Origin: Candidatus Raymondbacteria bacterium RIFOXYA2_FULL_49_16
Lineage (GTDB): Bacteria > Fibrobacterota > OXYB2-FULL-49-7 > XYB2-FULL-49-35
Length of the DNA stretch: 30,602 bases
Direction: 5' to 3'
Assembly (NCBI GenBank): GCA_001789205.1
Contig: MFYT01000091.1
Coordinates: forward strand, 1 to 30,602
Every line of letters begins with the position of its first letter. Position 1 is the stretch's first letter. Below the pieces are notes generated by a model, which did not search any database, was not told the origin of the DNA, and saw only the letters and a list, made by a program, of their open reading frames with translations. Shown piece by piece: positions 6,930 to 14,721 of the stretch. A program made the translations under genes and the position numbers.

Positions 6930-8522
6930 CTATTTTTCAGCGCCTGTGTTAAAAGGTTTCACGGCTGAAATGAGTGAATGTACCGCATGTATCGCGGCCG
7001 CTTCAGCCTCCCTGGCATAGAAGGTCCGGTTGGCCCGGTATCCTCCGGCAAAACGGGTTTCGGGGACAATGTACGAGGTTGACCTGTCCATATTACCAGC
7101 CACTAGAAGAGAGACGTCCGGGTAGAGTTCGGCTATCTTTTTTCCCGTTTCATAAAAATAATCTCCTTGCAGCCCAAGGAGAAGTGTTTCGTTCATTCTG
7201 AGCGCGCGCATGGCCAAGGGCCCGGGGAACAGGTTCGCGTGCGCATTGTTGTACTGGTAGAACGCGTCAAGGAAAAGATCTTGGATGGCGCGTTTTGTTT
7301 CAATGGCAACGCTGGTTTTCCTGACCTGTTCCAATTGGATTCTGTATTTCTGCAGGTCCATATACAGTTCTCCGGCCGGTTCTTGAAAGGCCGGTTTTAC
7401 CGGAAGCGAGAGGGGCATGGTGTAAAACCATCCTTTTCGGAGCCGTTCCCACGAGGCTTTTTTAATATATTGGACCAGGGTCGCGCTTATTCGCAGACCA
7501 AAGCTGTGCGCATTGGGATGGGAAAAATTGTCTATATAGGGGATGAGGTCAGCACTTGGAGCGCGCAGGAATAGAAAGGCGCCCCCAAGCTTTTTTTCGA
7601 GAAAAGTGGTTGCATGGAAAATGTAGTCCGAGGATATGTCTCCCGCGAGTTCAGAGGGCGGGGTGACGCAGGGCAGATAAGGGGAAAGTATGAAACCGCC
7701 AATGATGTTCCGTTCCCTGTTTCTGAAAACAACCAGAGGCGTTCTCAGTCCCTTAACCGGGGTTGTGGTGATCGAGAGAGGGGGGAGGGCGAAGGTTGAG
7801 TCTGAGAGCGAGGCGAACCATTTGTTGGCGCGTTCGGTTGCATCGTATTGTTTATTCATGACCTGAGGCCCGCAGAGCGGTGGAAGGTCCATGATTCCCG
7901 CTTCAAGCGAAACTTGGCCGTAATTTGCCAGGGGCATGCCGCTATCCGGAAAAATGACGGTGAATTCCGCTTCTACTGGAGCGGCAAGCGCACTGGCCAG
8001 GGCGGCTGCCGCGCTTTTGGCAAGATCTGTTGGCGAAAGCGTATAGTTGTTGACCGCAGCGGTTGAAAAGACCGCAACAAACTGCCGCTGCATGCCAAAA
8101 CCGTGTTCGAGTGTATCATATATCGCTTCGAGCTGTTGCCCGGTAATCTGTGGAATTTCAACGGAAATTAAGGCGGCCTTCTGTTTTTTATCTGAGAAGA
8201 CCAGGGTCTTGAGAAATATCCTGTTTATGATTTTTCTGCGGAAATTGGGCTTGTTTTTCTCTTCAGGAAGAGAAAAATCGGCAAAGGGTCTGAGCAGCGA
8301 ATCAATCCTGGTTTCTTCGATATTCCATTTAGGCTGATGTCTGACTGAAGAGGTGATTTCAACTGAAGCTGCGCCGATCAAGGGAGCTGAACTGAAAACC
8401 AAGGAAGTTATATCCGTTTGGGCCGCGTCGGGAATACCATCGCGGCTGCGTTTCCAGATATCAGCGACAATGGTGACAAAAACGGCAACCGCCAGAATAG
8501 CGGCCAAAATGAATTTCTGCAT
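6930..8522 (-). CDS. Exported protein resembling a neutral ceramidase, lacking the metal-binding histidines
   Basis: A 530-residue protein with an N-terminal hydrophobic anchor or signal (residues 4-20). Residues about 430-501 (ALRMNETLLLGLQGDYFYE, LLVAGNMDRSTSYIVP, then FAGGYRANRTF) resemble the end of the alkaline/neutral ceramidase fold, where the usual form is a PGE motif, a 'GxxNdxxgYiP' segment and 'GGYE'. Residues 105-161 also align in pattern, but the family's THTHSGP metal-binding site is replaced by STAAVNNYT (153-161). The protein is therefore a remote and probably inactive or re-purposed member. It is the gene just upstream of mlaE (16-bp gap), so a lipid-binding role is tempting. 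The resemblance is by eye only. Confidence 0.55.
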   Translation of the reverse strand: MQKFILAAILAVAVFVTIVADIWKRSRDGIPDAAQTDITSLVFSSAPLIGAASVEITSSVRHQPKWNIEETRIDSLLRPFADFSLPEEKNKPNFRRKIINRIFLKTLVFSDKKQKAALISVEIPQITGQQLEAIYDTLEHGFGMQRQFVAVFSTAAVNNYTLSPTDLAKSAAAALASALAAPVEAEFTVIFPDSGMPLANYGQVSLEAGIMDLPPLCGPQVMNKQYDATERANKWFASLSDSTFALPPLSITTTPVKGLRTPLVVFRNRERNIIGGFILSPYLPCVTPPSELAGDISSDYIFHATTFLEKKLGGAFLFLRAPSADLIPYIDNFSHPNAHSFGLRISATLVQYIKKASWERLRKGWFYTMPLSLPVKPAFQEPAGELYMDLQKYRIQLEQVRKTSVAIETKRAIQDLFLDAFYQYNNAHANLFPGPLAMRALRMNETLLLGLQGDYFYETGKKIAELYPDVSLLVAGNMDRSTSYIVPETRFAGGYRANRTFYAREAEAAAIHAVHSLISAVKPFNTGAEK

Positions 8523-8583
8523 ACGCTACAAGCTACCAAACGCTGATGCGCAGAAACGGGCTTTTTCTATCGTTGTATGTTCC

Positions 8584-9378
8584 TCAGAAATCGAATTCAT
8601 TTGTGCTGCCGCCTGATCCGGATGCCGGTGCAGGCGCTGGTGCAGGCTCCGCTGCCGGTGGCGGGGGTTCGGGCGCTGGCGCCGGAGCCGGAGCCGGAGT
8701 AGCGGGAGCCGATGATCCCCATTCATTATCGGACGACGATGCCGCAGGGGTTTGCGCAGGGGTTGAGTAATCGCTGGTTGAATTGCTGCTTCCCCAGTCT
8801 GATTTGACAGGAGGATAGCTTGATTCTGATCCCGAAGAAGTACCGTAGCCGCCGTAGCTGCTTTCAGACCCCATGGAGCCACCCACGTTATCGTTCGATT
8901 TATTGTCAATCCAGAAATTGTATCCCATATCGGCAACGACATTTTCGCCAAAATCTTTTGCGTCAGAAACACCGGAAAAATTGCCAATGCGCACGCGATA
9001 ATAAGTACCGGTTAGATCGCCGGTCGGGTTTTGCACTTCCGCGACATAGGCAGCGTATCCCTCTTCTGTGAACTTGGTCGCAAGACGGTTCGCGGCTTTT
9101 CTGGAAACAAAGACCGAAACCTGAACAACATATTTACCGTTGTCCGAGAAATTGGGTGTATAGCGCGACGCAAGAGCGCTCTTTTTTTCAGCAGCGGTCT
9201 CTTTTGCCGGTATAGCGGCGGCAGTGTCTTTAGTAGTGGCCGGGGCAACGGTTTCAATATCGCTCAGCATATCGTCAGCCGGAAGCTCTTCTTCCTCTTT
9301 TTTGCCGCCGCAATTGACCATAAATCCTGCTACAAGAAGAACAGCCAAGACTCTGAACGTTTTTATCAGATCAAACAT
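8584..9378 (-). CDS. SPOR-domain lipoprotein with long Pro/Ala-rich tail
   Basis: A 264-residue protein. Hydrophobic residues 8-22 precede C23 (FMVNCGG), a plausible but non-canonical lipobox with Asn before the Cys. A SPOR domain covers about 82-158 (KYVVQVSVFVSRKAANRLA, YYRVRIGNFSGVSDAKDF). Such domains bind septal peptidoglycan stripped of side peptides. Residues 165-264 are low-complexity: Ser/Gly/Tyr first, then Ala-Pro repeats, suited to spanning the cell wall. A strong ribosome site (AAGGAGG) and a good promoter (9423-9450) precede it, so it may start the mla transcript. The 61 bp to the next gene show no terminator. Confidence 0.8.
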   Translation of the reverse strand: MFDLIKTFRVLAVLLVAGFMVNCGGKKEEEELPADDMLSDIETVAPATTKDTAAAIPAKETAAEKKSALASRYTPNFSDNGKYVVQVSVFVSRKAANRLATKFTEEGYAAYVAEVQNPTGDLTGTYYRVRIGNFSGVSDAKDFGENVVADMGYNFWIDNKSNDNVGGSMGSESSYGGYGTSSGSESSYPPVKSDWGSSNSTSDYSTPAQTPAASSSDNEWGSSAPATPAPAPAPAPEPPPPAAEPAPAPAPASGSGGSTNEFDF

Positions 9379-9422
9379 GCCTTACCTCCTTTTAAACCAT
9401 TGCCGTTTTTACGGATTTTACA

Positions 9423-9450
9423 ATTATAAAATTATTTATTATTTTGACAA
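9423..9450 (-). promoter_or_regulatory. Sigma-70-type promoter for the SPOR lipoprotein / mla cluster
   Basis: On the minus strand TTGTCA (9445-9450) and TATAAT (9423-9428) are separated by 16 bp of A/T-rich DNA, about 45 bp before the ATG at 9378. The -10 is a full consensus match and the -35 matches five of six. It lies in the only AT-rich gap between the hisB-side genes and the envelope cluster. Confidence 0.55.
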
Positions 9451-9463
9451 AAGCAATCCTTTT

Positions 9464-10537
9464 TTATTGCGGGAACCCTTCAAGAAGGATTTTTGCCTGT
9501 TCGGCATATGATGCCTTTGGATACTTTTTTATCAGTTTTTTCAGGATTTCCCGCGCCTCATCGGTTTTTCCCTCAAGAATGAGTTCCTTTGCCTGGTTGA
9601 AGAGCTTCTCCGCCTCCTGTTCGGCCACAGGGTCAATCGGAACAAGGCTTTTATCCTGGAGCAGAGAGCGGTCGATTTTATCGTTAAAACGATAGTTGGA
9701 GAAATCAATTGTCGCGGAGCCGGTTGTACCGTCGGTTTTTGTGAAGGTAAAGGTTTTTTTTCTGAATACGATGAAGGTTCCCTGTTTCGCATATTCGCCA
9801 TGGAACCTGATGAGCTCCCTGTTGTTTTTTTCTATGATCAGTTCCGCGGGGAGCGGCTTTCCATTCACGGTTTCGTAGAAAAAGGTGAACCTGTTATCGG
9901 TTTCTATAGGTTTTGCTCCTGTTTGTTCCAGAAGGACGATGGTGAGCGATTTGATCAGCTTCTCTTTTGGCGAGACGATCAGTCTCATGGCTTTGGTTTC
10001 GATGGTATGGGTGACACCGTTAAGGGTCTCAATTTTTTTTTCTATTACCCGGCCTTCTTTTGCCGTGAAATCGAGTTTGAGATGGGGCGCATCCTTGTAC
10101 TGCACCCACTTATATTCGACAGTAGTGTTCATTTTGAACGTTTGGAACCAGTTGAATTCACGCTTCGATTCAATTGATTCGATCACTTTATCAAAGGCCC
10201 GTACCGGCGTGAAGAGTTCGTCGAGCATCTGATTGAAAAAAAGAGGATAGTCCCGGTTGGCGAGGAGAAAGACAAAGCCTTTTTCCCGAGTGTAAAATTC
10301 CGCGAACCTGGGTTCGGATAGGTTTTTTTCTCGGGCCATCTGTTCAAGACTCTGACAGATGGATCCGGTTATTTTCGCATCGGCCTGATATGCCGTCAGG
10401 TCTTTCTGTTCAAACATGGCCGGAAACGAATGGAGTTGTTGCAGAAGCTCGTAGGGGTCTATGACCTGCTGCTGCCCGCATACCGCGGATATCGCAAACA
10501 GAACATGGGCCAGGGAACGGGACGAAAACCAGCGCAT
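9464..10537 (-). CDS. Exported protein of unknown function with TPR-like C-terminus
   Basis: A 357-residue protein with a signal peptide (SLAHVLFAISAVCG). The middle is mostly beta-strand with many aromatic and charged residues and includes IDFSNYRFNDKIDRSLL, which recalls the end of LolA/LolB-type lipoprotein-binding domains. The last 50 residues (AEKLFNQAKELILEGKTDEA, then ILKKLIKKYPKASYAEQA) form a single TPR-like pair as in YbgF/CpoB. It follows hisB by 2 bp but is functionally unrelated to histidine synthesis. A periplasmic lipoprotein-carrier role is only a guess; I do not recognise the whole protein. Confidence 0.7.
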   Translation of the reverse strand: MRWFSSRSLAHVLFAISAVCGQQQVIDPYELLQQLHSFPAMFEQKDLTAYQADAKITGSICQSLEQMAREKNLSEPRFAEFYTREKGFVFLLANRDYPLFFNQMLDELFTPVRAFDKVIESIESKREFNWFQTFKMNTTVEYKWVQYKDAPHLKLDFTAKEGRVIEKKIETLNGVTHTIETKAMRLIVSPKEKLIKSLTIVLLEQTGAKPIETDNRFTFFYETVNGKPLPAELIIEKNNRELIRFHGEYAKQGTFIVFRKKTFTFTKTDGTTGSATIDFSNYRFNDKIDRSLLQDKSLVPIDPVAEQEAEKLFNQAKELILEGKTDEAREILKKLIKKYPKASYAEQAKILLEGFPQ

Positions 10538-10539
10538 GA

Positions 10540-11130
10540 TTATAGAATCCCTTTTGTGGAAGGAATGTCATTGTTTCCTGTCAGTTTGACCGCTGCAGAA
10601 AGGGCGCGGGAAAAACTTTTAAACATTGCTTCAATGCAATGGTGGCTGTTACGTCCGTATTCAAGCGTAATATGAAGATTGCATTTTGCTGTGTCACTGA
10701 GCGCCTTGAAGAAGTCGTCAACAAGTTCAGTGGAAAAATGGCCGGGCCCGCTTGCGGAAGGGATGGTTCCATTGAGGACAAAGAAGGGCCTGCCGCCAAG
10801 GTCGATGACGGTACTGGCCAGCGCCTCGTCCATGGGCAGGGAAAAGGAACCGTACCGTGCAATGCCTTTTTTATCGCCTAATGCCTGTGTCAGCGCATCA
10901 CCCAGGCAGATGCCCACGTCCTCGACCGAATGATGGGCGTCCACTTGCAGGTCGCCCCTGCATTTCACAGTGAAATCGAACGACCCGTGCTTCGCGAAGA
11001 GGGAGAGCATGTGGTCGAAGAAACCGATGCCGGTATCTATCTCGTATGCGCCTGTGCCGTCGAGGCAGAGTTTTAGGAAAATGTCGGTCTCTTTTGTCTT
11101 GCGGGTAACAGAAGCTTCTCTTTTTACCAT
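10540..11130 (-). CDS. hisB: Imidazoleglycerol-phosphate dehydratase
   Basis: A 196-residue monofunctional HisB, the sixth step of histidine synthesis (imidazole glycerol phosphate to imidazole acetol phosphate), a cytoplasmic Mn enzyme. The metal-binding repeats are intact: FFDHMLSLFAKHG, DAHHSVEDVGICLG and the second half HHCIEAMFKSFSRAL. The family motif DxHHxxED is present. Length is normal and no phosphatase domain is fused. AAGGGACC precedes the ATG, and the gap to hisC is 10 bp. Only hisC and hisB of the pathway are here; the rest must lie elsewhere. Confidence 0.96.
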   Translation of the reverse strand: MVKREASVTRKTKETDIFLKLCLDGTGAYEIDTGIGFFDHMLSLFAKHGSFDFTVKCRGDLQVDAHHSVEDVGICLGDALTQALGDKKGIARYGSFSLPMDEALASTVIDLGGRPFFVLNGTIPSASGPGHFSTELVDDFFKALSDTAKCNLHITLEYGRNSHHCIEAMFKSFSRALSAAVKLTGNNDIPSTKGIL

Positions 11131-11140
11131 GGCAGGTCCC

Positions 11141-12193
11141 TTAGTTTTTGAGTTGCCGCCGCAGCGACTTTATGAGTTTTTCAGTCTGTTCGCTGGTGCC
11201 CACAGTGATTCGCAGACAACCCTGCAGCAGGGGATCGGAACTCCGGTCGCGTACCAGGATGCCGTTTTCCTTAAGTCCCTGTTCAATGGCTTTACACTTG
11301 TCGTTGAAGCGCGCAAGGATGAAATTTGCGTCAGAGGCAAGGGATTTAATTCCCATGGCGGTGAGTTCTTTTTGCAGTACCGCCTTGTTTGCGCGCACCT
11401 GCTCCGCATAAGCAAATGCGTAGTCTGGGTCGTCGAGGGCGGCCATGGCAAGCGTGGCGGTAAGCGCGCTGATGGAATAGGGACTGTGGGCCTTTGCCAT
11501 TGCGGCAATGTTTTCTTCGCATGAGATGATAATGCCCAGCCGAAGGCCGGCCATGCCGAACGCTTTTGAAAATGTCCGGAGAATAATAAGGTTGCGGTAT
11601 TTCTCGATGAGGTCCGCGGCTGTGGTCTTGTTGAATTCGTAGTACGCTTCGTCAAGGAGCACTAAACGGTCTTTCATTTTCTCTGCAATGGCGATAATAG
11701 CGTTGCGGGGTATCGAGGTGCCAGTGGGGTTGTTTGGGGAAACCAGGACTACGGCTTTTGTATCGGGTGTAAGCGCCATAAGCGTCTGTTCCACAGGAAA
11801 CGAGAGATCGGGATTATAAAGCACTTCAACAATCTCCAGGTCGAGCACTTGGGCGTAGAAAGTGAACATGGCAAAGGTGGGCACCGGGAGCACGATCCGG
11901 TTGCGAGCGTCGAGAAAGGTCTGAAAGACAGTCATGATTCCTTCATCTGACGCATTGGTGGGCAATATTCGGGAACTGGAGAGGCCCATAAATTCAGCCA
12001 GTTTTTTCCTGAAAGCATTGTACTCGGGGTAGGCGGCTATGGTGTGGCGGTCGATCTGTTTGAGCGCATCAATGACTTTTGGGGAACAGCCTTGGCTATT
12101 CTCGTTAAAATCGAGTCTGATATACGCTCGCCTGCCCTCAAGCGGCGGATTATAAGGCCGCATATTGCGGATTGCTGCTCGTGGTATCAACAT
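11141..12193 (-). CDS. hisC: Histidinol-phosphate aminotransferase
   Basis: A 350-residue class I/II PLP aminotransferase that converts imidazole acetol phosphate and glutamate to histidinol phosphate. Seen: RLDFNENSQGCSP near the N-terminus (substrate loop), YPEYNAFRKKLAEF, SPNNPTGT (152-159), LLDEAYYEF (179-187), and PLP lysine K210 in RTFSKAFGMAGLRLG. Length is typical. It comes directly before hisB, fixing its role in the pathway and arguing against a general aminotransferase. The ATG is 2 nt after the stop of a 44-residue membrane peptide gene, so translational coupling with that peptide is likely; no ribosome site of its own is evident. Confidence 0.95.
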   Translation of the reverse strand: MLIPRAAIRNMRPYNPPLEGRRAYIRLDFNENSQGCSPKVIDALKQIDRHTIAAYPEYNAFRKKLAEFMGLSSSRILPTNASDEGIMTVFQTFLDARNRIVLPVPTFAMFTFYAQVLDLEIVEVLYNPDLSFPVEQTLMALTPDTKAVVLVSPNNPTGTSIPRNAIIAIAEKMKDRLVLLDEAYYEFNKTTAADLIEKYRNLIILRTFSKAFGMAGLRLGIIISCEENIAAMAKAHSPYSISALTATLAMAALDDPDYAFAYAEQVRANKAVLQKELTAMGIKSLASDANFILARFNDKCKAIEQGLKENGILVRDRSSDPLLQGCLRITVGTSEQTEKLIKSLRRQLKN

Positions 12194-12195
12194 GG

Positions 12196-12330
12196 CTACA
12201 AATAAATATGGCTTTCCACTTCTTTCAGAAGCTGGTCGATCTGTTTACAGAAGCCGTTGATTTCAATCGAGGTGTAGATAAAAAGGACAACGCTGCTTAT
12301 AAGTATCGCTACAAGCAATATATAGAACAT
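12196..12330 (-). CDS. Small single-pass membrane peptide (44 aa) between tatD and hisC
   Basis: An ATG at 12330 (minus strand) opens a 44-codon frame ending at TAG 12196-12198. The first 20 residues are a clean hydrophobic helix (MFYILLVAILISSVVLFIYT). The rest is an amphipathic, Lys/Glu/Gln-containing segment (GFCKQIDQLLKEVES). It starts 16 bp after the tatD stop and ends 2 bp before the hisC ATG, filling the gap neatly in the same direction. No Shine-Dalgarno is visible, which lowers confidence, although neighbours here also lack one. Function is unknown. Confidence 0.5.
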   Translation of the reverse strand: MFYILLVAILISSVVLFIYTSIEINGFCKQIDQLLKEVESHIYL

Positions 12331-12346
12331 ATACTAAGAAAATACA

Positions 12347-13141
12347 TTATTTCCCGGTAAAATCAAAATTTCCAGTAGAAACCAGTGGAAAAATCTGTTG
12401 AAGATTATTAATAAACAAGTTCTCAATATCCTTTTCGGTATTTCCGGGAAACAATTGGGCTATTTTCTTAATTATCAGTGGAATATGACACGGCTCGTTT
12501 CTTTTTCCGCGAAAGGGGATGGGTGCCAGGTAGGGACAGTCAGTTTCGGGTAATAGGCGGTCGAGGGGGAGCGTGCAGATGGTTTCGGCAAGCACCGTCG
12601 CTCCCTTGAAGGTGATGATGCCGGTCACACCAATGTGGTATCCGGCGTCAATGATTTTGCGTGCAATGGCAGCCGTGCCGGTAAAACAGTGAAAGAGGGC
12701 GTTCCTGATGCCGTGATCGCGCAGCATCTGCAGGGCTTCGGATTCAGCTTCACGTGAATGCACGACAATAGGCAGATTGCGGCGGCGAGCCAGAGATAAA
12801 AGTGTGGAAAAGACTTTTTCCTGGGTTTTTCGGTCAGTAGAGTCGTAATGAAAGTCGAGTCCTGCTTCACCAATGGCCACTACCTTTTCCCTGTCGCACA
12901 GGGCATCGATTGCCTGAAGGTCGGTTTCTTTGGCTTTGCTTGCTTCGTGGGGATGAATGCCTATGGTTGCATGGACCATGGGAAAGGTGCAAGCAAGTTC
13001 GATAGATTGGCGGGATGTTTGGAGGTCGGTGCCAGAACAGATGATCATTTTGATGCCAACGGCGGCCGCTCTCTCTATGACGATGGGAAGGTCGTCGTTG
13101 AATTCAGGATAGAAAAGGTGGGAATGGGAATCAACACTCAC
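12347..13141 (-). CDS. tatD: TatD-family metal-dependent hydrolase (DNase-like)
   Basis: A 264-residue TIM-barrel hydrolase. Metal ligands are visible: H6 and H8 in DSHSHLF, E in VAIGEAGLDFHYD (about 93), H in PIVVHSREAE, H in ALFHCFTG, and D in LLPETDCPYLAP. The last motif is typical of TatD/YcfH, which are 3'-5' exonuclease-type or D-aminoacyl-tRNA-related enzymes. The start is GTG at 13141; it must lie there because the HxH motif is at residue 6. It follows the RodZ-like gene by 4 bp. All ligands are present, so it is probably active. Confidence 0.93.
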   Translation of the reverse strand: MSVDSHSHLFYPEFNDDLPIVIERAAAVGIKMIICSGTDLQTSRQSIELACTFPMVHATIGIHPHEASKAKETDLQAIDALCDREKVVAIGEAGLDFHYDSTDRKTQEKVFSTLLSLARRRNLPIVVHSREAESEALQMLRDHGIRNALFHCFTGTAAIARKIIDAGYHIGVTGIITFKGATVLAETICTLPLDRLLPETDCPYLAPIPFRGKRNEPCHIPLIIKKIAQLFPGNTEKDIENLFINNLQQIFPLVSTGNFDFTGK

Positions 13142-13145
13142 GTGG

Positions 13146-14132
13146 TCACTGCTTTACGCCAGAGAGTTCTTCCCATTCGGCCTGCGTAATATAGGCAAGG
13201 CCATTAGCGTCGATTTTTACATAGCGGCCTTTTGCCGGATCGAAGGAGGCCAAGGTGTTGTTAGTTGATAGAGTGACTTTCCCTGAATGCCGTATCCAAA
13301 AATAGAGGGGGTTGTCGGAGGCGAAGGTTTTGCGGTCGCCTTTGCGAAAAATGTTGAACCAGATGGTTTTGTTCCGCCATGCGTTTATATAGGAACTATC
13401 GTCCGTGCAGGCGATAGTAACTTTTATTGATCCCTGTTTTTCGTTCCGGAAACGGTTTTGCTGGGCCAAAACTTCGTCCTTTGGTTCCTGGGCCAGAGGT
13501 TCTTCCGGCTCGGGGGCTGGCTCAAGCGCGTTGTTTTCAGCTTGCGCGCCACTCTCGGGGGTTATGACAGGCGCCGCGGATGGTTCGGGTTCGGAAAGTG
13601 AGGCAGTATCAGCGGCCAGAGAGTCGGTTAAGGACTCGGCAGCGGGCATCTGTTTTTCTTTTTGAGCGAGAATAAGGAGCAGAAAAACAAGAAGCAGGAG
13701 GCTTATGATGATGGCAAGATGCCGCATGGGCTTCTGGTGTTGGGCGATTTCCGCCTTTTCAATCTCCCGGGTTTCTTTCTTGACTGGTTTTTCCTCAGGT
13801 TCGCATTCCGGACCAGCGGTTGATCCCTGCTGACGTACGAACCGGGAGTAGATATCATCAGGATTGAGCCCCAGGTATTTTGCCACGCTTTTTATGAAAA
13901 TTTTCTGGTAGGTCTGGCCCGGGATTTTATTGAATTCGTCTTTTTCAATGGCGGCAATGTATTCGGCGCTGAGGCGCGTGTCCGCGGCCATCTTGTGCAC
14001 TTCGATACGGCTGCTGATCCTTATTTTCCGGAGATATTGGCCCAGCGTGTCCTGATCGATGGAGATGCCTTCAGCTGGATCGCCTTCGGTATGGCGCTCG
14101 CTGAGACCGTGGGATGAATTGTGTATGTCCAT
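13146..14132 (-). CDS. RodZ-like HTH / membrane protein
   Basis: A 328-residue protein with the RodZ layout. A cytoplasmic helix-turn-helix of the XRE type lies at about 28-98 (LGQYLRKIRISSRIEVHKMA, LSAEYIAAIEKDEF, YQKIFIKSVAKYLGL). One transmembrane helix follows at about 138-158 (AIIISLLLLVFLLLILA), then a Pro/Glu/Ala-rich linker and a beta-rich periplasmic domain of the DUF4115 type (KVTIACTDDSSYINAWRN). RodZ links MreB to the cell-wall elongation machinery. The start at 14132 overlaps the 3' end of maf by 62 bp; AGGA lies about 14 nt ahead. A later non-ATG start is possible, as the first 25 residues are not conserved-looking. Confidence 0.85.
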   Translation of the reverse strand: MDIHNSSHGLSERHTEGDPAEGISIDQDTLGQYLRKIRISSRIEVHKMAADTRLSAEYIAAIEKDEFNKIPGQTYQKIFIKSVAKYLGLNPDDIYSRFVRQQGSTAGPECEPEEKPVKKETREIEKAEIAQHQKPMRHLAIIISLLLLVFLLLILAQKEKQMPAAESLTDSLAADTASLSEPEPSAAPVITPESGAQAENNALEPAPEPEEPLAQEPKDEVLAQQNRFRNEKQGSIKVTIACTDDSSYINAWRNKTIWFNIFRKGDRKTFASDNPLYFWIRHSGKVTLSTNNTLASFDPAKGRYVKIDANGLAYITQAEWEELSGVKQ

Positions 14133-14721
14133 TACGTTTCTTTTCCTGGCGTACCCGGTTGAGGAAGGTCATAAGAAGCGCTGCCGGAAGGCCTACCACG
14201 GTGAAGAAGCAGCCATTGACGCGTTTGACGAATGAACCGCCCGCTCCCTGGATTCCGTATGCTCCGGCTTTGTCAAATGGTTCGCCGGTATTAATATAAT
14301 TTTTTATCTCCGTTTCTTCCAGTTTCCTGAAAAAGACCCTGGTTTTTTCATGAAAAACCTCACAACGGCCTTCGGGCAGCACGACCGCGGCCATACCGGT
14401 ATATACCGTATGCGCTGATCCGCTCAGCGCCCTGAGCATGGCGTATGCGTCGCGCCGGGAACGCGGTTTTTCCAGAATGCGTCCATTGTGGAAGACAATG
14501 GTGTCGAATCCGAGCACTATGCCCCGCCGCACTTTTCCGGAGGCGGTGCGCGCTTTGACAAGTGCAAAATGTTCAACGGTCTTTTCCGGGGAGCCGCAGT
14601 GGGTTTCGGGCTCGTTGTGATCGCCTTCGATAATGGCATGGGGAATGCCGAATTGCTTGAGAAGCGCACGACGCCGCGGCGATTGCGATGCCAGGTATAT
14701 TTTTCGGGGGAAACGGTACAT
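14071..14721 (-). CDS. maf: Maf/Ham1-like nucleoside triphosphate pyrophosphatase
   Basis: A 216-residue Maf protein that hydrolyses non-canonical or modified nucleotides (m5UTP, dTTP, m7GTP types) to the monophosphate. Motifs seen: LASQSPRRRALL (10-21), the catalytic GFDTIV (71-76), ILEKPRSRRDAYAMLRALSG and FDKAGAYGIQG. The last 20 or so residues (GHTQFIPRSQRAPYRRRSS) are basic, extend beyond the usual end and are encoded in the overlap with the RodZ-like gene, so they may be an uninformative run-on. The ATG directly abuts the stop of the upstream barrel gene (TAAATG). Confidence 0.93.
   Translation of the reverse strand: MYRFPRKIYLASQSPRRRALLKQFGIPHAIIEGDHNEPETHCGSPEKTVEHFALVKARTASGKVRRGIVLGFDTIVFHNGRILEKPRSRRDAYAMLRALSGSAHTVYTGMAAVVLPEGRCEVFHEKTRVFFRKLEETEIKNYINTGEPFDKAGAYGIQGAGGSFVKRVNGCFFTVVGLPAALLMTFLNRVRQEKKRNGHTQFIPRSQRAPYRRRSS

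Noticed and set aside
8526-8987. Long minus-strand frame of Arg/Pro-rich codons overlapping the SPOR gene
   Set aside because: Runs in another frame of the SPOR lipoprotein's repetitive tail; the SPOR frame has a signal, domain and ribosome site.
10490-10540. Possible terminator between hisB and the downstream exported-protein gene
   Set aside because: Only 2 bp separate the genes and no hairpin with a T-run is present.
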